Position numbers and translations under genes: made by a program. 64,000 bases of DNA, taken from contig NZ_JAFBDA010000003.1 of assembly GCF_016907995.1 (NCBI RefSeq), positions 124,001 through 188,000 of the forward strand. Reading direction: 5' to 3'. The stretch is from Clostridium sardiniense (GTDB lineage Bacteria > Bacillota > Clostridia > Clostridiales > Clostridiaceae). This document shows positions 57,711-64,000 of the stretch, piece after piece; the first letter of the stretch is position 1, and every line of letters begins with the position of its first letter. The notes below the pieces were generated by a model that was given only the letters and a program-made list of their open reading frames with translations, was not told the DNA's origin and did not search any database.

Positions 57711-58988
57711 TTATGAGCTTTTTTGTTCATCTTTTATTTTTTCTAATATTTCATTTATTCTTTTCTTATTTATTTCTATCTTTTTGTCTTCATCTACAAA
57801 TCTAGGTACAAGAAGCATTCCTGCCCCTTTTCCTTTTCCAACCCGTACTTTCTTTCTACTTTCTGATTTACTCTTTATTTCAATTTCTACATCGAAATGA
57901 TTATCCTTCAGAGCTTGATATATTTGTTTCTCACTTTCTATATCCTTACCTTCAATAGATATTATCCTATCTCCAACTTTTATTCCAGCAGAATAAGCTT
58001 TTGAAAATGGTACAACCTCTAGCACACAAATACTATGCTCATCACTATAAAAGATAGGTTCTTTTTTATCTTCCATCATTCTTTCGAATCTAATAACAGC
58101 TACATAAAGTAATGGTACTAATATTATTGCTATTATTTTACCTGCTAGTCCAATTTCTGCTATGATAGATATTAAAGATATAACAATACCATAAATAACA
58201 ATGTATATTCCTGAACTTATGCTTTTTCCTCTCTTCGTCTTAGTGAATGTCGCTGTATTATAGCTTACCAATCCAAACAAAGGTATCATTCCTAATATTG
58301 CAGTACTTATTAAATTTAATGTACTACTATTTGAAAATATAGGCCACCATCCTGGTGTACTTATATTGTTATTAATTATATCTGAATTCATATTACTAGA
58401 TAATGCTATAAATAAAGTAATTGGTATTGCCCAAGACCTATTTAAAACATACCCACCAATTAATCTATTATTCTTTTTAGAAAAGGCAGGTATTGCACCT
58501 TTACTTCCATCAATCATAATCAGAAATCCTTGGATTATATGTATAATTCCAATAAATATTATAAGTGACGATATATCTAATTTTAAGAAACTATTACTAT
58601 CTCCACCTATATTAAAATATGTAACTACTATACTTAAAGCACCAATAATTCCTCCTGCATATGCAAAGCTCGTTAATTTTGTTTTAAAGAATATTGATAT
58701 TATTGATATAATAAACAGTAATTCAATTCCTGAGTTCTCTTTAAATACTACTCCTAATATGCTAAGCATTAAACTTGCAAAGATTCCTCCAATTAATCCT
58801 AATGTTATTTGGGATAATGTAAGTTCTAGGGGAGAGTTAATACTCTCCCCTGTAACCATTTTTTGCATAAAAGCAAGTTTTTTATTTTTTAAATAAAACA
58901 TTACGCCAAGTATAACTAAAATTAATAATAGAGAAGGTTCGATAATTATATATGCTAATGATCTTAATGTGTATAAAACTAAATCCAT
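57711..58988 (-). CDS. PDZ-domain membrane protein, MinJ-like
   Basis: A 425-residue protein: about eight hydrophobic helices (residues 1-300), then a PDZ domain (about 310-395, with SICVLEVVPFSKAYSAGIKVGDRIISIEG) and a lysine-rich end. This topology matches MinJ of Bacillus, the bridge between DivIVA and MinD, and the gene order ftsE-ftsX-ctpB-this-uvrB resembles the Bacillus region. Sequence similarity alone cannot settle it by eye. It begins 17 bases downstream of ctpB. AGGAGGAGC precedes the ATG. Without MinD or DivIVA genes in the window the role in division is inferred. Confidence 0.7.
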   Translation of the reverse strand: MDLVLYTLRSLAYIIIEPSLLLILVILGVMFYLKNKKLAFMQKMVTGESINSPLELTLSQITLGLIGGIFASLMLSILGVVFKENSGIELLFIISIISIFFKTKLTSFAYAGGIIGALSIVVTYFNIGGDSNSFLKLDISSLIIFIGIIHIIQGFLIMIDGSKGAIPAFSKKNNRLIGGYVLNRSWAIPITLFIALSSNMNSDIINNNISTPGWWPIFSNSSTLNLISTAILGMIPLFGLVSYNTATFTKTKRGKSISSGIYIVIYGIVISLISIIAEIGLAGKIIAIILVPLLYVAVIRFERMMEDKKEPIFYSDEHSICVLEVVPFSKAYSAGIKVGDRIISIEGKDIESEKQIYQALKDNHFDVEIEIKSKSESRKKVRVGKGKGAGMLLVPRFVDEDKKIEINKKRINEILEKIKDEQKSS

Positions 58989-59005
58989 TGCTCCTCCTAA
59001 ATCTA

Positions 59006-60247
59006 CTACTTATTTATTTTGTTATCTATGACCTCCAAAGCTTTCTTAAGTTGATTATCTTTATCTTTACTGTAAGGCTTATTTAAAAGCTCTTTAGGAA
59101 TTTCTACAACATCGTCTGGCTTTATTCCTTTATGATGGATATTTTCTCCATTTGGAGTGTAATACTTTGATATAGTAACTTTTAAAGCACTTCCATCATC
59201 AAACTGAACTGGTGCCTGAACTATTCCTTTACCGAAAGTATTAGTTCCTACTATAGTTGCAGCCTTATAATCTCTTAAAGCACCTGTAACAACCTCTGAA
59301 GCGCTTGCACTTCCTCCATCAACAAGAACAACTAATGGCATACCTTCAGCTATTCCTCCTTTTGAAACTTCTTCAGTTTTATTATCATATTTATCTACTG
59401 TATATGTTATTAGTTTACCCTTAGGAATGAATTGTGATGCAACCCCAACTGCTTCTGACAGATATCCACCTGGATTTCCTCTTAAATCCAATATCATTCC
59501 CTTCATTCCTTTTGCTTTTAAAGCTTCTATTTCCTTTTTGAAATCTTCTGTAACATTAGCATTGAACGATGTAATTTGGATATATCCTACATCTTTTTGG
59601 ATCATTTCACCCTTTACTGAATCAGTCTTTATAGTATCCCTCATAACTTTAACATCAAATGGTGATTCTTTTCCTCTTTGAATAGTCAATGTTATTTCTT
59701 CTTTCTTTTTACCAGTAATTAGAGATGTTGCTTTTTCTACATCAGCTCCAACCTTTTCACCATTTACTGCAATTATGACATCATCACTCTTAATTCCGGC
59801 TTTTGCAGCTGGTGATCCATCTATAGGTGATATTACAGTTACTTTGCCATCTTTAACACCTACATAAACACCTATTCCCATGTATTCACCTGAATTTTGT
59901 TCATTAAACTTTTTAAACTCATTTTTATTCATATAGACTGTATATGGATCACCCAAAGAATTTACCATACCTTTTATTGCACCTTCTAGTGCTACTTCAT
60001 CATTAATTTCACCATCATAATTTTTTACTAATGCATCCCTAACTTGGAATAACTCTTTATACTTATTTACGTCGTTAAATTCTTTAAATGTACTATTTAC
60101 TTTAGAATTTGTTGATGCAAGTACTACACCCTTTGTTGCAAAAATATTCCCTACATAAAAACTTCCCAAACACAAACAAACAACAAAAAGCACTCCTACT
60201 ATTATGTAGACTAACCTCTTGTTGTTTTTATTACTATTTTGCTTCAT
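59006..60247 (-). CDS. ctpB: S41 carboxyl-terminal processing peptidase (CtpB type)
   Basis: Serine protease of the cell surface. One N-terminal anchor helix (about 11-33), a propeptide-like segment, a PDZ domain (about 115-185, IGVYVGVKDGKVTVISPIDG), and the peptidase domain with the Ser/Lys pair: GGSASASEVV (nucleophile serine) and FGKGIVQ (general-base lysine). 413 residues. In Bacillus CtpB cleaves SpoIVFA to activate pro-sigma-K processing during sporulation; this could be the same but other clostridial S41 enzymes exist. AAAGGATG precedes the ATG. Probably cotranscribed with the MinJ-like gene. Confidence 0.9.
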   Translation of the reverse strand: MKQNSNKNNKRLVYIIVGVLFVVCLCLGSFYVGNIFATKGVVLASTNSKVNSTFKEFNDVNKYKELFQVRDALVKNYDGEINDEVALEGAIKGMVNSLGDPYTVYMNKNEFKKFNEQNSGEYMGIGVYVGVKDGKVTVISPIDGSPAAKAGIKSDDVIIAVNGEKVGADVEKATSLITGKKKEEITLTIQRGKESPFDVKVMRDTIKTDSVKGEMIQKDVGYIQITSFNANVTEDFKKEIEALKAKGMKGMILDLRGNPGGYLSEAVGVASQFIPKGKLITYTVDKYDNKTEEVSKGGIAEGMPLVVLVDGGSASASEVVTGALRDYKAATIVGTNTFGKGIVQAPVQFDDGSALKVTISKYYTPNGENIHHKGIKPDDVVEIPKELLNKPYSKDKDNQLKKALEVIDNKINK

Positions 60248-60329
60248 TAAAACAACATCCTTTCTAAACTCTCAATGCTATATAATTAAATAGTATAAAG
60301 CATAATACCCAATTTTTCCATATTAAACT

Positions 60330-60361
60330 AAACTCAGTAGGAATAAATTCCTACTGAGTTT
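60330..60361 (-). terminator. Hairpin between ftsX and ctpB
   Basis: A 14-bp perfect stem (60330-60343 with 60348-60361), TAAA loop. The T-run on the minus strand is short, so some read-through into ctpB is possible. Confidence 0.75.
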
Positions 60362-60394
60362 ATCATAGTTATATTCTATTCAATTTAATAAATT

Positions 60395-61285
60395 TTATAC
60401 TATTAAGAATTTTCTTAATGAAGCGTAACTTGAAACTCCTCCAATTATTAATCCGCCTAAAGCAAATTGCCATAATAAAGTTGTTCCTACATAACTTACT
60501 GGTACTAATGAAACATATAACATCTTACCAGCTACCCAGCTAACAGCTCCGTTATATAATAAGGCTACTAATCCAATTGATAGTAAAGAACCTATAAGCC
60601 CTATTATCATACCTTCAATTATAAACGGCCATCTGATAAACCAATCTGTAGCACCTACGAATTTCATTATACCAACTTCTCTTCTTCTTGAGTAAACTGT
60701 TAGTTTTGTTGTATTCATTATTAAGAATACTGCAACACCAACTAGTATAACAAATAGTACTCCACCTATTACTTTAACACCATTTACAACCTTAGTTATT
60801 GTATTTATAAGGTCTTGTTGATTACCTATACTTTCAACTCCTGGTAAGCTTTTAACTGCATCAGTTACTGATTTTGCATAGTCTGCATTATCTAATTTAA
60901 CTACAAACGATGCTGGGAATGGATTTTTATCTAGGCTATATCCTTCTAATAATCCCTTGTTGTCCTTTGTGCTTTCTTGGAAGTTCTTAAAAGCTTCTTC
61001 TTTTGATTCGTAATGTATTTCCTTAACTCCTGGAAGTTCATTTAATTTAATTTCTACTTCTCTTTGTTCAATTAACTTAATGTCATCTTTTAAGAATACC
61101 TTAAGTTCCACTTTTGATTGAACATCATTAAGTGCTAATCCTACGTTCTTGCTCATAAGTACAAATATACCTAACACGAAGAATGTAATAAGTACTGTAA
61201 TAATTGAAGCAAAACAAATTGTCTTATTTCTTTTTAAGCTTTTAAAAGCATCAGAAATAAAATGATTTACCGTATTAATTTTCAT
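60395..61285 (-). CDS. ftsX: Cell division protein FtsX
   Basis: Membrane subunit of the FtsEX ABC complex that activates peptidoglycan hydrolases at the cell surface. 296 residues; helix 1 (about 22-45), a large extracellular loop (about 45-165) with LNELPGVKEIHYESKEEAF, then three helices with VYSRRREVGIMKFVGATDWFIRWPFIIE, a permease signature. The start overlaps ftsE by 11 bases; GAGAGGTAGG precedes the ATG. The pair is a tightly coupled operon. Confidence 0.95.
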   Translation of the reverse strand: MKINTVNHFISDAFKSLKRNKTICFASIITVLITFFVLGIFVLMSKNVGLALNDVQSKVELKVFLKDDIKLIEQREVEIKLNELPGVKEIHYESKEEAFKNFQESTKDNKGLLEGYSLDKNPFPASFVVKLDNADYAKSVTDAVKSLPGVESIGNQQDLINTITKVVNGVKVIGGVLFVILVGVAVFLIMNTTKLTVYSRRREVGIMKFVGATDWFIRWPFIIEGMIIGLIGSLLSIGLVALLYNGAVSWVAGKMLYVSLVPVSYVGTTLLWQFALGGLIIGGVSSYASLRKFLIV

Positions 61286-61961
61286 CGTTGTACCTACCTC
61301 TCTTCTCGTCTCTTACAATTTCTCCTTTTTCAATAGCTATAACTCTCTTTTTCATGTCATTAACTATTTCTTGAGCATGTGTTGCCATAAGAACTGTTGT
61401 ACCTGCTTTATTTATATCATCTAATAATCCCATTATTTCTTTTGCTGTTTCAGGGTCTAAGTTTCCTGTAGGCTCATCAGCAATTAGAACTGTTGGATTA
61501 TTAACTATAGCTCTAGCTAGTGATACTCTTTGTTGCTCCCCTCCTGATAATTCATGTGGGAACATCTTATACTTATGTGATAACCCAACTAATGATAATA
61601 CCATTGGAACTCTTCTTCTTATTTCCTTTGGAGTAGCTTCAACTACTTTCATAGCAAATGCTACATTTTCATAAACATTTAAGTTAGGTATTAATCTGAA
61701 ATCTTGGAACACCATCCCTATTTTTCTTCTATAGTAAGGCGTTTGCTTTCTTTTTATTTCTGATAAATCTTTTCCAGCTACTATTAATTGTCCTGAACTA
61801 GGATCTATCTCTTTTAATATCATTTTTATAAAAGTTGATTTACCAGCTCCAGATGGACCAACTAAAAATACGAATTCTCCTGACTCTATTTCTAAGTTAA
61901 CATCTGATAGAGCTTTTACATTATTATCGTAAATTTTAGATACATTCTTAAATTCTATCAT
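61275..61961 (-). CDS. ftsE: Cell division ATP-binding protein FtsE
   Basis: ATPase subunit of FtsEX. 228 residues from this start, the standard FtsE length: Walker A GPSGAGKST, Q-loop VFQDFRLIP, ABC signature LSGGEQQRVSLARA and Walker B LIADEPTGNLD, with the switch His in MATHAQEIV. I use the ATG at 61961 (MIEFKNVSKIY, AAGGAG nine bases upstream) rather than the ATG 17 codons earlier at 62012. Confidence 0.96.
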   Translation of the reverse strand: MIEFKNVSKIYDNNVKALSDVNLEIESGEFVFLVGPSGAGKSTFIKMILKEIDPSSGQLIVAGKDLSEIKRKQTPYYRRKIGMVFQDFRLIPNLNVYENVAFAMKVVEATPKEIRRRVPMVLSLVGLSHKYKMFPHELSGGEQQRVSLARAIVNNPTVLIADEPTGNLDPETAKEIMGLLDDINKAGTTVLMATHAQEIVNDMKKRVIAIEKGEIVRDEKRGRYNDEN

Positions 61962-62120
61962 CTCTAAACACTCCTTATAGATTTGGACCCACTCCATAAA
62001 CCCCTTGTCCATTATACAAAATCATTATATCACATGTCTTACGACATATAATATAAGATTTTATTAAGTTTTTAATATTATTCCCAAATACGACAAAACA
62101 CTTTATCATATTTTGTAATA

Positions 62121-62975
62121 TTATGGGTGGTAAAGTTCTGTGAATCCTTCTCCTAAAACCTCATGAACATCTCCAACAGTAATAAACGCTTTACTATCAA
62201 CTTCCTTAATGTGATTTTTCAGCTTTATGAACTCATTTCTATTTAATACTGTATATATTATAAAGTTCTCTTTCTTAGAGAATCCACCAACGCCTTTCAG
62301 GCAAGTGCACCCTCTCTCAAGCTCATCTAAAATAAATTTACTTATTTTTTCAGTATGTTCACTTATTATAATTATTTGTTTACAAGCGTTAAATCCTTCG
62401 ATAAATTTATCAACTGTAATACCAAGTATAATTACACTTAACATTGAATAGAATCCTAAATCTAATCCAAATACATAAGCCCCTGAAAGTGTAATTATAA
62501 GATCCACTATTAAAAGTGCTTTCCCAATATCCATGTGACTAAATTTATTAAGTAATTTTGCTAATATGTCTGTTCCTCCTGTTGAGGCATTTTTATTAAA
62601 TACTAATGCCATCCCAAATGCAGAAATTAAAGTTCCAAAAACAGTTGCTATTACTAAATCTTTTGTTATTGCGAATGGATTTAAAAATCTCTCTATAATC
62701 CACATTACTAATGATAAAATTAAACTTGCGTATATTGTTCTTCCCCCAAAGTTTCCACCAATAAACATAAATGCAACTCCGAATAATATTACATTTATAA
62801 TTAATGTAATGATTCCAACTCCAATTGAAGGGAAGAAATCATTTATAACAATTGCAAGCCCAGTAACTCCACCTGCAGCTAATTCATTTGGTGCAAAGAA
62901 ATACTCTACAGAAATAGCAACAAGAATAATTCCGAAAGTTATTAATGCATATTCTTTTATTGTACCTTTTTTCAT
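62121..62975 (-). CDS. YitT family membrane protein (DUF161 plus DUF2179), copy 1
   Basis: A 284-residue protein with five to six helices (residues 1-200) and a soluble C-terminal DUF2179 domain (about 205-280, GCTCLKGVGGFSKKEN). Function in bacteria is unproven. It shares the stretch ASTGGTDILAKLLNKF with the gene immediately upstream, and both have a Val-Ser/Gly-rich first helix (FAPNELAAGGVTG here, FYVPNNITGGGVTG there). GGGGTG precedes the ATG. 60 bases separate the two copies. Confidence 0.85.
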   Translation of the reverse strand: MKKGTIKEYALITFGIILVAISVEYFFAPNELAAGGVTGLAIVINDFFPSIGVGIITLIINVILFGVAFMFIGGNFGGRTIYASLILSLVMWIIERFLNPFAITKDLVIATVFGTLISAFGMALVFNKNASTGGTDILAKLLNKFSHMDIGKALLIVDLIITLSGAYVFGLDLGFYSMLSVIILGITVDKFIEGFNACKQIIIISEHTEKISKFILDELERGCTCLKGVGGFSKKENFIIYTVLNRNEFIKLKNHIKEVDSKAFITVGDVHEVLGEGFTELYHP

Positions 62976-63035
62976 ATTAACACCCCAATTTATATAGTTT
63001 TATTTATGATATTATCTTTCCTAAATTTAGAGATA

Positions 63036-63881
63036 CTATTCTATATCACCAAAGCCTTTCCCTAAAACGTCATGAGCTTCATTTACTATAACAAAAGCAT
63101 CCGGTTCATTATCACTTATAAACTTTCTTATTTTCATAAGCTGAGATCTTCCAACAACACAGTATAGAACATCCTTCTCTTTGTCTGTATACCCTCCTTT
63201 CCCTTTGAATACAGTACATCCTCTATCAATGTCTTTAATTATGTACCCTTTTAATATATCTATTTTTTCTGTAAATATGACTACCTGATGACATGTATTA
63301 AAACCTGATATTACCTTATCTATAACAATTCCATTTAATAAAACACAAATAGCCGCATATATACCTTTTTCAACACCAAAAGTTACAGCACTCAATAATA
63401 CAACTATAATATCAACCATTTGCATTCCTTTTCCCATATCAATATGGAAAAATTTATTTAAAATTTTTGCTATTATATCAGTTCCGCCTGTTGATGCATT
63501 TTGAGTAAATACTATTCCAAGTCCTATTCCTAATAAAACTGTTCCTGCTATAGTTGCAAGCATAGGATTGTCCGGAATACCAACTGGCTTAATAAAACTT
63601 TCTGAGAACCAATTTATAAATGATAACCCCATAGCTGCATAAATTGTCTTTCCTCCAAAACCTTTGCCTATAAATATAAACGCAATTATAAATAAAAATA
63701 TATTCATAACCGCCATTAATGTTCCAAGATTAGCACCTGGTATATAATGATTAACTACTAATGCAATACCAGTAACTCCGCCTCCTGTTATATTATTTGG
63801 GACATAAAAAAATTGAATGGCTATTCCCACTAGTATTATCCCTATCGTTATTATCCCATACTCTTTAATTTTCCCTTTCAT
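63036..63881 (-). CDS. YitT family membrane protein (DUF161 plus DUF2179), copy 2
   Basis: A 281-residue paralogue of the downstream gene, with the same layout and ASTGGTDIIAKILNKF motif in the central membrane segment; the C-terminal domain carries GCTVFKGKGGYTDKEK. AGGAGG lies a few bases before the ATG. The pair is likely the product of a local duplication and forms a two-gene operon, since no terminator is seen between them. The order with ftsE-ftsX resembles yvjA beside ftsEX in Bacillus. Confidence 0.85.
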   Translation of the reverse strand: MKGKIKEYGIITIGIILVGIAIQFFYVPNNITGGGVTGIALVVNHYIPGANLGTLMAVMNIFLFIIAFIFIGKGFGGKTIYAAMGLSFINWFSESFIKPVGIPDNPMLATIAGTVLLGIGLGIVFTQNASTGGTDIIAKILNKFFHIDMGKGMQMVDIIVVLLSAVTFGVEKGIYAAICVLLNGIVIDKVISGFNTCHQVVIFTEKIDILKGYIIKDIDRGCTVFKGKGGYTDKEKDVLYCVVGRSQLMKIRKFISDNEPDAFVIVNEAHDVLGKGFGDIE

Positions 63882-63927
63882 TTTTACCTCCTATTTCTAT
63901 AGTAAAATTATTGTTTTTTATAAAAAA

Positions 63928-63957
63928 TAACAGTATAGTACCTCTACTATACTGTTA
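63928..63957 (-). terminator. Terminator of a gene beyond the window edge
   Basis: TAACAGTATAGTA pairs with its complement around CCTC; T-rich sequence follows on the minus strand. It closes a minus-strand transcript whose gene lies past 64000. Confidence 0.85.
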
Positions 63958-64000
63958 TATCATATTTAAACTTTATTTATAACAAATTTTGTTATTATTT

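Noticed and set aside
58366..58896. Plus-strand open frame of 176 codons
   Set aside because: Mirror of the membrane-helix region of the MinJ-like gene; no ribosome site and hydrophobic composition explained by the antisense of that gene.
62566..62997. Plus-strand open frame of 143 codons
   Set aside because: Antisense shadow of the YitT gene with no ribosome site or domain.
1..64000. CRISPR array, prophage, IS element, tRNA or rRNA
   Set aside because: No regularly spaced direct repeats, transposase or integrase frames, CCA-ended cloverleaf or rRNA-like GC-rich blocks were seen on reading the window; a tRNA scan was not run.

Overview
The window reads as chromosome of a low-GC, Gram-positive anaerobe of Clostridium sensu stricto. 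Base composition is strongly A/T-rich, ribosome binding sites are strong GGAGG types, and intrinsic terminators close almost every transcript. Gene content is clostridial: a ColG-type collagenase, a cell-wall GH84 hyaluronidase/hexosaminidase, DUF1540 and C_GCxxG_C_C proteins, and an AspD/AspT pair. A species cannot be named from sequence alone; the collagenase plus GH84 enzyme suggest a tissue- or mucin-degrading species of the perfringens/septicum/tertium type. All but two genes lie on the minus strand. I found no tRNA, rRNA, CRISPR array, IS element or prophage.

Layout. 1-4.7 kb: a cut-off sodium-symporter gene, a plus-strand haem-type membrane reductase under a near-perfect Fur box, a drug-efflux MFS protein and a ferritin-like di-iron protein. 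4.8-17.6 kb (accessory): secreted collagenase, htpG with a perfect CIRCE operator, a plus-strand membrane-anchored repeat protein of unknown function, the GH84 enzyme, two tandem paralogous micro-proteins, a beta-helix protein and a zinc-ribbon protein. 17.7-27 kb: nadABC with its own promoter and inverted-repeat operators, a frameshifted acetyltransferase, two RNA-modification enzymes, small proteins, and a GlpT-type transporter whose leader carries a transcription terminator. 27-38.9 kb (core): pfkA-pyk, dnaE, whiA, yvcK, rapZ, hisC. 39-50 kb: murB, uvrC, a diguanylate cyclase, the FHA-FtsW-PBP cassette, and uvrA under a LexA box. 50-55 kb: a redox-type small protein, a Pr6Pr membrane protein, and the aspartate decarboxylase/exchanger pair. 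55-64 kb: uvrB, a MinJ-like PDZ membrane protein, ctpB, ftsX, ftsE and two YitT paralogues, a block that resembles the ftsEX-ctpB-minJ-uvrBA neighbourhood of Bacillus subtilis.

How the genes work together. Themes are envelope growth and division (murB, FtsW/PBP/FHA, FtsEX, CtpB, MinJ-like protein, YvcK/RapZ/WhiA), nucleotide excision repair (uvrA, uvrB and uvrC within 17 kb), glycolysis and glycerol-phosphate uptake, NAD synthesis, and host-polymer attack. Regulation is unusually readable: Fur, HrcA/CIRCE and LexA sites can be placed against recognisable promoters.

The points I would check first are the uvrC start (the reading frame needed for an intact GIY-YIG motif begins at ATT, not ATG), the terminator-bearing leader of the GlpT-type gene together with a possible small RNA just upstream of it, and the two tandem micro-proteins. 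I did not find a convincing new multi-gene defence or mobile system.
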